A stretch of DNA of 64,000 nt from Marsupella aquatica (Eukaryota > Marchantiophyta): positions 14,880,001 through 14,944,000 of the forward strand of contig OZ316895.1 of assembly GCA_973895155.1 (NCBI GenBank). Direction: 5' to 3'. This document shows, in pieces, positions 42,471-56,003 of this stretch. Made by a program: the position numbers and the translations under genes. Each line of letters opens with the position of its first letter. Within the stretch, counting starts at the first letter, position 1. Under the pieces are notes generated by a model. It saw nothing but the letters and a program-made list of their open reading frames with translations, did no database searches and was not told where the DNA came from.

Positions 42471-43509
42471 AATGAGAAAGATAACATTAACATTATTGAT
42501 GACCTAGTTCTTCTCTAGCTGAAACTTCTCAAGCTGATACGTTTCCTGTTGAAACTTCTCAAGTTGAGCTGTTGAAACTTCTCGAAGTATCAGCTCCACA
42601 AATTTCAATGGGGAACTTATCAGCTGAGATATCATTGAAACTGCCACCGGGGTTAATGTACGAGCATTCATTCGATTTTTGCTGTTTTGTTATATGTTTT
42701 TCACTACACCCTCCTTTCTTCCCCAATACAGCGCTCGGGCAAAACAATTTGTTTGGTTGGAAACTGGATTTTTTAAGGTCTCCATAAGAAAAAGTGTTTT
42801 TACTTTAAGCATCATTGCAACAGAGTGTCCATGTTGTATTTGAGTTTGACATTGTTGGAGATTTGACCCTAAAGTGTTCTACATTGAACACAAATAGCCA
42901 AAAGTTCAAAAATCAAATGACAAAACAATATTCAAATTTCAATATTCAAACATAACACCCATTTTTAAACATAACAATATTCAAACACAACACCAATTTT
43001 CAAATATAACACCCTACAAATACAAAAAATGAAAATATATAGTCAAAACATGAATATAACACTGTGGATTCACTATTCAAAAGAGAGTCTCATGGCCCAT
43101 TATTTGAATACAAGGCCATGGTGTTGTGTTGGGGGAAGACAATAACCTATTCTACAAAACTTTAGGGTTATCAGTCTTAGTGATTTTCATGAATTAGAGT
43201 TTGGTCGATGCTTAAATTAACAACATTAACCTTCAATTTTGTATGGAATTTTGGACTCCTATTTAGTTACTGCTAGACTTCACCCCTAGCTAGAATAGCT
43301 AGACTACTCGCCCCTGTAAGTGCTAGCATCTAATTAGGGTGAGAGTAGGAAATTAGTGTTGCTAACAATGACAGGGAGTAGGGCTTTTCTACACTAACTC
43401 ATGCATGCTCTGGTCACGGATTTTCATTTGGAACCTGGGACACCCAGCCTTCTTTGCATTGGGCAAAAAACAATCTTTTAGAATGCATGAAAATTTCTAT
43501 TTGGGTAAC
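42471..43509. other. AT-rich gap without recognised gene
   Basis: A GAAACTTCTCAAG-type motif occurs three times at 42518-42580. From 42890 to 43060 there is low-complexity sequence rich in AATATTCAAA and ATAACACC. Confidence 0.45.
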
Positions 43510-43601
43510 ACTAATTCATGAGTGTATCGTACAATTTGCTTCCACCAGAATCAGTACTAATTCATGAGTGTAGCGTACAATTTGCTTCCACCAGAATCAG
43601 T
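43510..43601. repeat. 46-bp tandem duplication
   Basis: 43510-43555 and 43556-43601 are identical except for one base (GTGTATCG versus GTGTAGCG). Confidence 0.95.
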
Positions 43602-44576
43602 GTGACTAACACTAATTGCCATGACCAGTCAAACTAATGTCTGTCAGATTTTGGCATAGTAGTGAAAGCTGTTCGCTAGAATTATCAGAGCAAGTCCAGT
43701 GGTGTCATTTTTACTCTGCTTTTACTAAAATGAGTAAAAAATCTCAGGCCTTTTAGTGTATTGCCTTCAAAGTGTATTAACACCCTCCTTCGTCAGTAAA
43801 GACTTAATCTTCCTGTTTCGTTCTCAGGACTTCAGTATAGATAGAACGATGTTGTCGTCATAGTGCACTTCCGAGTGACGATGTTGTCGTCATAGTTGTT
43901 ATCGTCCTTCTAGCTATATGAAAGTTATCCCTGGGAACATACAATCTAACAAACATTTGAAGCCCTCGAAGGAGACTAATTTGAGGGCAAATCAACAAAG
44001 CGTAGGTGCCCGTCATCTGCAATTGGTTATGTACATATTCGAACGGGTCCATTGAAAAGAGTCACCTACATCTCATTTGGGATCAATTCAAATGTAATTC
44101 CATTTATCAGGGGTCAATTAGAAACGCACATTTACAGTTCAAGTAACAAGCCGCAAACAGTGGAAGAGGTCATAATGGACCCCTCCTTACCTCATCCTGT
44201 TTTCGGAATCATTGGCATAAAACTCAACAGAGCAAAAAAATGGGTTTCCTAGCCTAGAAATAGGCCCCCATTGTTCATGTGCTCCAGTTTCAACTTGATC
44301 CACCCCTGCATATCAAAATCACCCGCATGGAGATCAGTATTCCGACCGTCCAAGCAGTGATGGATACCTCTGACATGAATCTGTCATGAACTTATGAATT
44401 AGAAACTTGGCGGTACTCTCGTCATGCAGGTCTGCGTTGTCTTGCACTTTTGTCTCGAGAAGATTTCGTCGAGAAAGAGATCTAGTACCTGATCAACCAA
44501 ATCTATAGAAGCCACCAAGAATCCAACTCGAGTTGCGCAACTTCTCTTCGGTCTATTGCTGCAACAGTCCTACTCC
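43602..44576. other. 3' flank of the PNPase gene, no gene recognised
   Basis: Contains a short direct repeat (ACGATGTTGTCGTCATAG twice, about 43840-43895). The last part should hold the PNPase 3' UTR. Confidence 0.4.
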
Positions 44577-47500
44577 CTACTCAACTCCTGCATCTTCCTG
44601 ATTTACTTTCGTCCTTGGTTTCGCCCGTCCGGCGGACTTTCTTGTTGTCCTACTACTAGTGTTGGGTGAAGAAGCCCCATCAGCACCATCAGTCAAAACG
44701 GTTTCACTAGCAACAGCACCCTTTCTGGTCGAAGATGTTAGAGTCCTTCGACCTTGTCGGTCAGTCTTGACTGACGAGGCAGAGGACGCATCCTGTCCCA
44801 ATCGATCTGAAGTTTCAGAGGAGACACTCGTCACGACTACACGTTTTGTTTCAGACTCCATGACTTGTGAAGCAATCTGAAGTGGAGATGAATTCCCATT
44901 GACCTCAGCAGAGGAAGTATTGATCTTTCGCTCAATTTGTTTCAGGACACTTTCCGGTTGGATGGATCGAACGTCCTCTCGCAATATCGTATCTATTTCA
45001 GCAGGTGAAATGGAAGTTTTAGGCTGAGTGGCAGTTTCTGCTTCTTCCTTTGGAGACATAGCTGCCTTGCGTGAGAGTTTCAGATTTCCGCGTATGTCGC
45101 GCCCAATGCAGACTACTTTCAGAACTTGCCCAAGCATCAAAACATCTCCAACCCGTGCCACCTGTAACATGATAAAGAAGTGAAAATCCGGTGGTAGGTT
45201 GGAACCTCAGCTACTGCAAGACTTATAATCCCCAAATGTATCATATGCTTAAGGTACGATATTATTATTCAGCTCACAAGTATACCTTGTCGTGTGAGAT
45301 TTCTGATATGTGAACCATTCCTTGGTGACCTCCATCAAGCTCCAAAAATGCCCCAAAGTCTTTGATGGCTACAACTGTTGCAAAATAGGAGCCACCAACC
45401 TCTACTTCTCGACCAACACATGATTCCACCTGCAAGGTTCATCACATAGACGAAAAGTGGTCGTTTCAAAGACTCTGACAAAATAATAGACACTGGTGAC
45501 TGGAAATCAAAAGTTATAGCTCAACGTCATCGAATCGAGCAGATAAGAATAGCGCAAACTTGTCTTCTTTACATGTGGTTGGGCGTTTAGAAGACGTGGA
45601 TAGAGAGCATGACATATTCGTCATATTACAGTAGATATGGAATTTTATGAAATTCACGTGGATTATTATTTTTTTGATGACACCGAGGATAAAATTCGTA
45701 CACGACAGCGATCAACGAAACGTGACACTTGTCCACTCGAGAAAGTAACGAAAGGAAATACCAATGATTTTGTTTGATCATAAGACGCCTGATCCTTTGC
45801 AAATATGGTCAAAACTCCATCATCTGACACATTAAGCTTAGCTCCTGCAAACAATCAAGAGTAAGTCTACTGCAAGAGAGAGGCCGAAAACTTCTACGAT
45901 CGTAATCCCTCCAAGGTGCAGGTAGGGTGTGTAGTCGCATGCAAGAATTGATGCGACTTCTAACGACCTGTTTTACCACGTCGGAAGTACAACACAGGCT
46001 CTGAGAAAATGTTGTGAAGAGTTTGTTGAAAATCCGCGTGATTTCAACAAATTGAAGCTTTGTATTGCGATTTTCGATTGAAGTTATGGCCTTTAATGGG
46101 CTCATCATTATCAATTGTAAGATTTACAGAAAGAGCTCGACAAGACAGACAAGCGCATAACCAATTATCCATCAGGAGCGATTCATTTGAACAGAGGATC
46201 AGACGCAATCTAAGACGATTAGAGAGACCGATACTAAGTACACAACCTTCATGAAATGACAAGTGAGAAATTCATTGAACAGATGAGGAAGATTGACCTT
46301 TCAACAACTTTCCATTAAGAAGGGTTAGACAAATAACAGATTTGTCCATACCAGTCAAGCGCTGAATGCTCTTTATATTACTGCCCTGTGGTCCAATCAA
46401 TCGGCCAATACTGTCCCGTAAAATGGACATTTGACCTATATCAAGAAAAGAATTGAAATTTTTAATTAAATATGCACACTCTCAAATTGTTAATAATCCA
46501 TCAACCAAGGCTATGATGTGGAATAGAACGGACCTAGATACTATAAAGCACAAATCCGAGTCCATATGTCTTTCACGAGACAAGCAAACCTTCAATAAGA
46601 ATAACGCTCTGAACTGGTATATCACGCCTATGAGGCTCACCTCTTCGAGGAAGATTTTCCCTCATATCTTCACGAGGTTTGATTATCACTTTCTCCATGG
46701 CATTGAGAATGTGAGTTCGACCTGCTAATGCAGGCCCCAAAGCCTCAACGAGAATACCAAGAGGAATCCCAGGCAGTTTCATATCCAGCTGTACGGCAGT
46801 TATTCCGTTCTTCGTCCCAGCAATTTTGAAATCCATATCTCCCAAATGATCCTCCAGTCCCTGTCATAGTCGCCACACACAATAGACCCAACCTAACCTA
46901 GTCTCAACCAAGCTTCATTCTGGACACGAACTTTATTGATCAGCCTCAGGTGCTCTTACTTCACTGATCTCTGCTTATGTGCAAGTGACGAATAGCATAT
47001 ATCGAGTACGTCTATTGAGATAAGGTGCACTCATCGCATCATCGTGATAAGACTAGACACTAAAGGTCCGAGTACAGAAATTTCAGCACTTCAAAGTAAA
47101 ACAGAATATAAAATTTTCGGCACAGATACGAAAAACAATTCAGAAAACCTAGGAGAAGAACCATCCCACGACATGCACAGCTGGAGATAAATTTACAGAT
47201 CATCGTCCTGATTACTGAAATTAGAAGAGAGAGTGTACCAGGATGTCTGTGAGAAGCTTGTAGTCCTTGACGATACCTGTTGATGGGTCAGTAACAGTTA
47301 CAAGACCAATCGATACTCCTGCCACATGGTCTCGGAGTGGTACTCCTGCATCCATTAATGCCAAACTTCCTGGAAAATAGAACGCAAACAAAAACAAATT
47401 ATCCCTGAGACGTCATGCACTCTCAGGATCCTAATGATCAGTTACCTTCAAATGTCAAGGGGAACCTCCTAAAAAGCCTCTAGAAAACAATCAATGGACA

Positions 47501-50500
47501 TAAGACTCATAGATAATAGCACAAATATGTACACAGGTCAAGTTGCAAACCCCCACAAACAGTGGCCATTGAAGAAGATCCATCTGATGCAAGAACTTCG
47601 GAGGTCACTCGAATGCTGTAAGGAAATTCATCTTCCGACGGTAGAAGTGATAACAAAGCTTTCTCTGCAAGGGTCCCTACAAAAAGCATTACCCATACCA
47701 AACACATCAGTTCAGAGGCCAATCAATAACGAGAAGTATTATGATACTAGTTTCCTAGTCTCTTCAATCGATAGAGAGGGCACCGAAGAACCCCTGAAAT
47801 GCAGTATTCAGAGGGTCTTACCATGTCCTACTTCGCGTCGATTCAAACCACCAAGGCGACCAACTTCATTCACTGAAAATGGAGGGAAACTGTAATGAAC
47901 CATGAACCTTTTCGAATCCGGTCCAACTATGGAGTCCAAGCGTTGTGCGTCATCTGGAGCTCCCATTGTTACAGTGCATAACACCTGAAAGAGATATGAT
48001 CAGAAGTTAGATGTGGGGTCAATAGATGATCTCGTAATAATGGAGAAAATGCAGGAATATCTACTAACCTGTGTGTTTCCCCTCGAAAAGAGCGATGATC
48101 CATGCAGAGCTGGATAGAGACCAGCTTCACAATACAGATCCCGTACACTATCAACGGTTCTCCCATCAACTCTTTGGCCCTTCTGTAGGATATTTCCACG
48201 AACAATCTGGGACAAAAAGAGACAATGAACACCTCGTAAGTTTTTATGCAAAGTAACGTACTCAGAAGAATTTATGTTGCCGCAAACTTCTGAGCTCCAG
48301 TTTTACAGCGCTTGCTTCCCATTTCCTCGAGTCCTACAGCGCTTGCTTTCCATTTCCTCGAGTCCAAAATTTCAATTAAGGACAACACGATGACACACTG
48401 GTGAATGGCAGGCTAACTCGAGGCCACGTCAAAAAGATTCTGCCGACATAGCGTCTTGGAAACTATACAGTTCAGATACTGTACATTCCTTGGAGCCCAG
48501 ACCTCTTGCAATGTTTTCATACATAAGGAAGAATGTAACTACCTCTTAAAAGACCCCGAGACATTTTTAATCTTAGCCACTCCAGCAATTGAACAAACAA
48601 ATACCTGCGGATTTAGAGGGCTATACCTCTTTTCTGACACTGTCAAACGCCTTATTAATGACTTTCACGGTATCGTCATCTCCTTCGGCCTTGAACATTT
48701 CCTCCACCTCATCTTGGACATCATGTAAGGCTTTCCCACGTTCAAACTGCAAGACAAGAAACAAGTCCAACTTCCATTCTTCACCCTTGCAGCGAAACTC
48801 CAAGGAGGAATAGCAACGATACATAAAAGGGATCCAGGCCAAACCATTGGTATGTCAGTGCACTGGTAGAATTATGATACCAGCTAGAACAAGACCAGAT
48901 AATCCAACAGTGTCGAAGACCTACCTTGCCATATAGAGGATTTCCCATCACAGCTTGAATTGGATCAGTTGCTATCCTCCGAATTTTTTCCAAAACAGAC
49001 TCTGGAATGGTCAGCAACTGGACATCCCGCTTCTGATTTCTCACCTTGGCTGCCAGCCGAAGCTGCGGGTCAATAAGTTTTATTGCCTGCACAAAACAGA
49101 TGGATTTTGATGCTGTAAATATTGTTGAACCTTAATTTTCCCCGGCCAATGGTTCCCTTTCTTCCCGCAGGAGGAATCATTGGAGAAAGACCGTATGCAG
49201 CTATGGATCCAACTACGTGCTCTTTACGGTCAAGAATACCTCAGTATGCGCAAGGGATAGGGCAGAAGCGTAATCTTCATTTGTGATTTCTGCCGCTTGT
49301 GTCTCTATCATCAATGTGTTTTCCGCTGTACAAGCATAGATCAAGTTCAAATCGCTCTTGCTAACCTGCAACTTGCGAGAAGTAGTCCGTTAGGCAAGAC
49401 CTTTAACACGCCGGTCATACAAGCAACTTCTGAGCTATGTCACAATCAAAGTGATCTACATCCTACCTTACGAAAGCGAAAGACTGGTTCAGGCTTATAA
49501 AAAGTTTCCTGCCATCAAGAGGGTTCACAGCTACAAACTAAGCCCTCTGCTATTCGAAGATGCACTTTTGTGCCCCTTGCAATGTTTGCCATGACAACAA
49601 AACAGAATGTTCAAGACACAACGATGAGTAGATCCAAGTTAAAACCGTGAGACCCATTAACTGTCGAGGGTGGGATAAGGAAAAGAGTAAGAAGGTCTAC
49701 CTCACCCATATTTGGATTGACAATAAACTTCCCACTCACGCGGCCTACACGAACAGCACCAATAGGTCCATTCCAAGGAATATTTGAAATGGTCAGGGCA
49801 GCAGAAGCTGCGTTGACAGAGAGAATATCTGTGTCTTGGTCCCCATCAGAACACAGCACGTTTGCTATTATCTGCCAACCCACAGCGTACAACAAGCCAG
49901 ATTGTCAGCTTTTATCTCAATTCTTTTGCTTGCCCGCAGGCAGGTCATGAGGTCCATACATTGTACAGATGGCTCCAGGGTTCAAAAACACAGTAAAAAC
50001 GACTTCCATGCCCACTGGGTACTAAGAGTCAAGGGAATAGTATACTAGACCCTTTCGTTAGTGCTCAGAGACAAATATTTTGAAATTCCGACAGCATGTA
50101 GCAATTCGAGATCACCTGAGTTTCGAAAAAGAATCCCTTTGGAAATAAAGGGCGGACAGATCTGTCAATGACGCGAGCACACAGAAGTTCACGTTCCTTT
50201 GGTGCGCCTTCTCGGCGCATAAAAGTATTCGGTATTTTCCCCTGTGCATATTGCTTCTCTCTATATTCGACCTGCACGTACCCCAAACATACAGATACTT
50301 CTGACATATAGAAATTAAAATAAAAGAAGCATCATCGTATCACTCTGTGTCAATGACACGAGCACACAGAATCCCTTGTTCATGCCAATCATAGGCATTG
50401 CTCTACGAAACAAATTAAGAATTCCACGGACTCCCTGCAGAGCAAACCAATCCATTCACAGTAATTCAATGCGTGAATGAAATCGGGAATAAACCTGAAG

Positions 50501-50728
50501 CGGCAAAAAGTCTAAGTTCCCCTTATCAGAGTAGTCTGCAACAACTGTCGTAAGCACTTTAGTTTCTTTTAAACCCACAACAGCTGCTCCTGCTGCAAAC
50601 TTGGCAAGTTTCCCAGTCTCAAACGTCATAGTCTTGGTTCCCACCTGAGCCTCTTCGAGGAACACTTTCCCATTTTCTGCACACCACACACTTTTGTCTT
50701 CAAGGGCAGTCCATCGCGTAAACTCCAT
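44577..50728 (-). CDS. PNP1: Polynucleotide phosphorylase, plastid type, 15 exons traced
   Basis: A phosphate-dependent 3'-5' exoribonuclease that also adds tails; in plants this type works in chloroplast RNA maturation and decay. Exons (high to low): 50728-50495, 50271-50116, 49871-49701, 49365-49240, 49086-48925, 48746-48627, 48206-48069, 47984-47822, 47676-47551, 47369-47239, 46860-46641, 46435-46352, 45844-45762, 45429-45286, 45161-44577. All joins keep phase, giving 880 codons plus TAG. RNase PH domain 1 is in exons 1-4 ([20 protein letters not shown]), a helical linker in exons 5-6, RNase PH domain 2 in exons 7-11 (LFSRGNTQ; catalytic D-x5-D-x-K in DHLGDMDFK), KH with GPQG in exons 12-13 and S1 in exons 14-15 ([10 protein letters not shown]). 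A Ser/Thr/Lys-rich tail of about 160 residues follows. The sequence resembles the plastid enzyme more than the mitochondrial one. A transit peptide is not seen: the ATG at 50728 is provisional and a 5' exon is probably missing. Confidence 0.94.
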
Positions 50729-52055
50729 GAATATTTTCTAAGACTGCAAAAGCATTCGAACTTACAAAATTGTGTCAATCCCAGCCGCCTTTGCAAGAGG
50801 AAAGCACTAGCGCAGACTGGGAGAAGGCTGAAGGTAACGGACCTGGAAATTCACGCCATGAGGGCGGCGGTCCGAGTACTTGCACCTGTGGCAAAGCACT
50901 TGATGAGGCTTCACGTACGCAAGCTATCCAACCCCGGTGGAATCCATCCTGTAAGCGAAGGACACCATAACTATCGTCACCTAAAGCACTTCGATCCAAC
51001 TGTCTTCAGGACGTCGCACTAACCTATGTCCAAAAGGTTCAAGAGCAGGAACAAAGTGCTCAAATATCACTCATCAGACTAAGTTGTCAAAGAGCAGTAG
51101 AGTTAATTCCATACTACAATCGCAATGCAGTGCTGTCTCACGCTTTTCTCTGCAGGGTACTCTGAACGCTTGCGTAGCGGAAGAAGAGTGTGGACAAAAT
51201 TCAATTTGCAAGATAAAATTCCTTCCATTAATTTATTTCTGATTTTTCAACTGAGCAAAGAAAGTAAATTGAGAGGCGACCGAAGGGCTGTGTTTATCTT
51301 AAATTACTTCGGAAATTTTCGCTTCGTATTTGCTGCATACTTTATACGAAACCTTCTTCCAAGCACAATCACACGCAAGCCAGACTGGCCTACGTACTAT
51401 GCGAAGTCCTCGTAACATACGAAGATAAAAATGTCACTGCGACCAGAATTAGTTGTTGTTAAATCTCTTCACTGTTTTCAGTTTTGCTAAGTCCGTGTGA
51501 CACCGGGTGTTCTGACTTAGAATCACCCTCGGGCTGAGGAGAGGATCTTGTCGTACTCTGAAATTAAAGCTGAACTAGAAACACATAAAGAATCATCTCG
51601 GCCAATCTGAAAACCAATGAGACGAGGAGTACCTGAAGACGCACTAATCCGCAAGACGAAGCAAGAGCACGCAGCTGGCCATGAGTACGCCACATTGGCC
51701 TCCGATTCTGGACGCCACCGGTACCGGAGACAACAATTAGCTGACAGGGTGAATTTTGAAAATTGCGGAATTATGAGATTTGAAAGCTTTCATAACGTCA
51801 CACAGAGCTTGTGAAGATTCAAAATACCTCTTAAGAGAGAAAATCTACTCCCGAGCGAAGTGAGTGCTCTCCCTGACGAAAGTGATGTCCGTCCGCAGGG
51901 AGGAATGTTTCAACCAACCTACTGTACTTGGGCCAAATTGACGAATCAAATGAGCGCTTCATCAAATGAGCGCTCCCAAAGACTGAGTGAGAGAAGAAGA
52001 CAGGACAACGTACGAGAGGTCACGCTCCTGCCCAAACGAACCATACTGCACAGAA
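50729..52055. other. Upstream region of PNPase
   Basis: It should contain the missing transit-peptide exon and promoter. A minus-strand open stretch (50775-50999, SSSALPQVQVLGPPPSWREF) has transit-like composition but no ATG. No other gene recognised. Confidence 0.4.
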
Positions 52056-52303
52056 GCGTTCTGCGGCTCGACTAAGCTAGACTGTGCTCCACAATGACAA
52101 GGCTGGCAGGATTCAACGCGTTCTGTGGCCCGACTAAGCTATCCTGTGCTCCAAAATGACAACGCAGGCAGGATTCAACGCATCCTTCATCGTCAGGAGG
52201 GAAACGAAGGCGCGTTCTGTGGTCCGACTAAGCTAGACTGTGCTCCAAAGTGACAAGGCTGGCAGGATTCAAAGCATCCTTCATCGTCAGGAGGAAACGA
52301 AGG
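52056..52303. repeat. Tandem repeat, three copies
   Basis: Copies at 52056-52117 (62 bp), 52118-52211 (94 bp) and 52212-52303 (92 bp). All start GCGTTCTGYGG and share CTGTGCTCCAMARTGACAA and GGCAGGATTCAA. Copies 2 and 3 carry an extra CATCCTTCATCGTCAGGAGG tail. Confidence 0.9.
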
Positions 52304-55300
52304 CTTTGCGTCAATCGCCGCAGCTATGTATTTACAATTCTCATGAACGGCGGGGGTCTCAAATCAGCAGAGATGCAAGTGCATTCGCTTGGATTGCTTG
52401 CATTGGGCAGTCGTAGGGTGTAGCTCATTTACAGTAGTAGTAGTAACTGGAGTGGGTGGCAGTTATGATACGATGCGGAGCTGCTCGTCCGGTCGTCCCC
52501 TTGCATCTCCTCAATCGTCACATCGTCTGCGTTTCACAGAGACCGGATTCAGCTCCTGTTTGCTATACCCTAAACCCATACGGACTTTACGCCTCCCCCG
52601 CGTCATTCACAGTACTCCCTGTAGCTTACTCACGGTTACTAGCCTAATCACGGTCACGGTTACTAGCCTAATCACGGTTTTTTGTTGTCATACCTAGGTT
52701 CTTGTGACATGTGGTGGACAGTCTCACATATGGCCAGTTGCGGGAAATTTCAGCACCTGGGAGTATTGGGGCCCGGGCCTCCAGACAGGACTTGTCGGGC
52801 ACTGATTGCGGTGCCCGACCAGTCACACCTGGGACATTTACACCGGAAACCCCGCCCCCTGCAGCAATTAGCCCTTCATGCAAACCAGCATAGGGATTGC
52901 GCCAAACAACACAGGAACAACGTCTCGTCTACTCTGCCGCATCTCCACCTGCGACCCGTCTCAGAATTGACTACCCCAACATTTCTTGGCCCGCATCAAC
53001 ACTGTAGCTGTGCACCCTACTAAGTCTCGGGTCGCCCTCTTTTCAATTTTTTTTCCATAATTGAGACGCCCTAATACAGGCCTCTCTCCTGGCTGTCATA
53101 CCAAATATGGAAGTCAGGGTTGTGAAAACGGATGGAGGCTGAATCTTACTAGTAAAGCGCGAACAAAAGCTACTGTTCACGCCCTACGGCCTAGAGTGAA
53201 GCCTCTAGATCGTAACTAAATTGGGGGTGTGGGTGAAAAAGTGAGGGGTGAATAATTGTGTGCAGAATGGGGAGCGGGGAATAGGTTTGAAACTATCTCA
53301 AAGAGGGCGGCGCAGTGCGTCTGGCAACGGGAATGTGTGGGAGCTGCTGGATCTGGAGATGTCATACGGGAATGCGTGGGAGCTGTGTGGATCTGGCGAT
53401 GGCAGACGGGGAAGCGTGGGAGCTGTGAGTGAATCAAGGGAAGTTGGATCTGGCGATGGCAAACGGGACAGGGTGGGAGCTAATTATCGAATGCAAGGGA
53501 AGTTTAAAGTTCTCCGTTTTATTTTAAATTCCTCCCTTTGATTTATGGAGTTCTCCGTGAATGGACTACTATGTGTTCCCGTGGACATGAGATTTATCGA
53601 TCGCCGAATCCTTTGCAGGTATATGGTGCTGCACCAAAAACGTAGCAAGTATATACTTGCTGGCAACCGTGGACATGACATTTATCGACGCCGGATCCTT
53701 TGGCTAGCAGCAAGAGTGTCTCCCTTGCAAGCATTGTGCATTCTTTGGCTAGTAGCAAGCGAGGCAGCGAGAGTCTCTCCCTTGCTCGAATTCCTTTCTT
53801 TCAACTACGTACATTAGCTATTGGCAACATTTCTCTGTCTGTTGTGCGTCACCGCTTTGTAATGGTCAACAATCGGAATCTTCTTTCCAACAAAAAGTGG
53901 GAACAAGTTTGAAACTCTTCTATATCAGGTATTCTTCCTAAGAACGCATTTTGCAACTCATTTGAACTGGCCCTTTGTCTCACTATCTCGGTCAGCTCAA
54001 CTAGACAAGCCAGTCTCTCTCCATTTCCATCAGTAGCTATGCGTAGAGAATAGATTGTAAATATTTTGCCCCTTTCATTTTACTCAGATGAAGAGCATGC
54101 ACAGGAGAGAATAGTGGAGAGGAGAGGAGAGGAGAGGAGAGGAGAGGAGCTAAACGATGACACTACTTTTTCTCTCTCTTCAGCTCTTAGCTGCACAAAT
54201 GGAAACTGGCGGAATGTGCTTGCTGGGGTTTAGGATACAGCATGAATTGAATAGACGACATGAATTGAATATGTTTTTGGTTCTGATGGAGATTTGACAC
54301 GTCCCTTCCTTTCTTTAATTTCCTCCATGAAGTATGCCTAAAAGACAATTTCCTACGCCTTCACTAGGTTCAGCATCAGCTGTCGACTTTGCCAGCAGTA
54401 CTCAGGCTGGGAAAAGGGGCTTATCTCAGGATTTGCAAATTACGGCTTTCTGCCAGGGCAAAATCAAGGGCTCCCTTTGATCCAACACAACGGCTTCAGA
54501 CTCGGCCCTGCTCATGCCTTCCTAGGCATTTATTGAAGGGGAAGAACCCAAGACCAAGCCTGTGTCGTATTTGGACTACAGCGGAGTGATTTGCAGCTAA
54601 TTGAAGACTGAACCATCCAGCCTGTTGATTGAAAACTGACGCATCCAGCCTGCCCTCACGTAAGTGAAATTTTTACGCTGATAGATTGATGTTTGTAAAT
54701 TATTAAATATTGAGGCCAGACCACTAATATTCAGGTTGAAGATCGGGTGCAGCAGAGACTAGAGAGATGAAGAGCAGAGAAAGAGAGAAAGCCTGAGATT
54801 GAAAAGTGTGAAAAACTGCATGAGCTTTCTAAGATTTCAATCGAGTGAAGAGCCAGCTATATTCCCAAAGCTAGCTGAGAAAGGATACTGTGGTTGTCTC
54901 TTATGATGTTTTGTGGAAGTTGCTGCAGGTAGACGGAGCTATAGTGTTTGTGTGGATCAAGGTCCAAGCTAAGTGAATTCTGGTAAGAAAACAAACTATT
55001 TGAATCTTTCCAAGCAATCTTAATGATTAATATATTATGTACTAAGGTCGAAACAGTATAGATTCTAGACTTTCAGCTGATTGTGTTGCCTTTCTTTAGA
55101 TCCCTATCGAAATAATTAATATTCTGAAAAGGACCAAATGCTGCACAGTGGAGTTGTCAGGAATAAATTGTTGCTTTTCATTGTTGTTACTGTACACTTT
55201 CTTCATTATTTTATGGCTGATGCCTTGGTTTCTTTTTGTTTTGGTACTCTATTACTAGATGGTGTTGTCTCGGGTATTGTGAGATCTTAGGCTATGGGAC

Positions 55301-56003
55301 ATCGGAGCTGATGAACTGATTTGTTGAATGGGAGCAATTTCATCATAATTTCATTACACTTTCCTCATTCATCCAGCATGATGGAGGACCCCACAGTGCT
55401 ATCATTCCAGATTTGCAGTCATGGGCGCAAGCATCATATTGTCGCCAATGTGACACTCCTGTTCTTTTATTTTTAAAGGGGACATACGCCCCGGAACTTT
55501 GTTAGTGGGACTTTATATGGCCTTGGAGGTAGTTTCAATGCTTATCTTAGCAGTTCCCATTTCCGATACTAAAGATAGTGCTTGACTGGTGTGAGACAAA
55601 ATTGAGCAAACACTATAGAGAGTAGACAAGATGTGATTCCCTGATGTGCTATAACAGATGGAAAGACAAAGATAGTAACATCTATAGGTGATTATTGTAG
55701 AGACATTGGCATCAGGCTAGGGGTTGTGTCACTAATTATAGATTAGTCAAGAAGACAATTAGGACAGTAGTTGATGGTGAGATAAGGAGTTTTGCTCCCA
55801 TCATTCTTTCTCTCCCTTCTGAAGGCCAGGGATAACATAGTTTAGATCATGCTAGACATGATTTTGTATGACATTACATCATGTCATGTATTATTAAACT
55901 ATTTATGAATAAATCTAAGACATTCTTGATACTTGATACAATTTCTTATCGAATGTGTCGTGTTGTATTTTGTAGATAATTGATGATCAATAGATTTTCA
56001 ACA
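52304..56003. other. Intergenic, repeat-bearing, no gene recognised
   Basis: Holds a 24-bp tandem repeat of CACGGTTACTAGCCTAAT near 52633-52678, imperfect GTGGGAGCTG/GATCTGGCGATGG repeats at 53330-53480, and a duplicated GTGGACATGANATTTATCGA pair at 53580-53700. Short ORFs show no domain. The last 1.3 kb may be the leader of the Helitron gene. Confidence 0.4.
54116..54147. repeat. (GGAGA)n microsatellite
   Basis: About six tandem copies of a GGAGA/AGGAG pentamer, purine-only on the plus strand. Confidence 0.95.

Noticed and set aside
40486-42507. Long plus-strand ORFs (for example 40836-41273 and 41731-42507)
   Set aside because: They are antisense to the retrotransposon in GC-rich DNA, Pro/Arg-rich and without domains, so they are frame shadows.
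50775-50999. Transit-peptide exon for PNPase
   Set aside because: Composition fits, but there is no ATG in the frame, a stop lies just upstream, and the one good donor-acceptor join I tried creates a stop codon.
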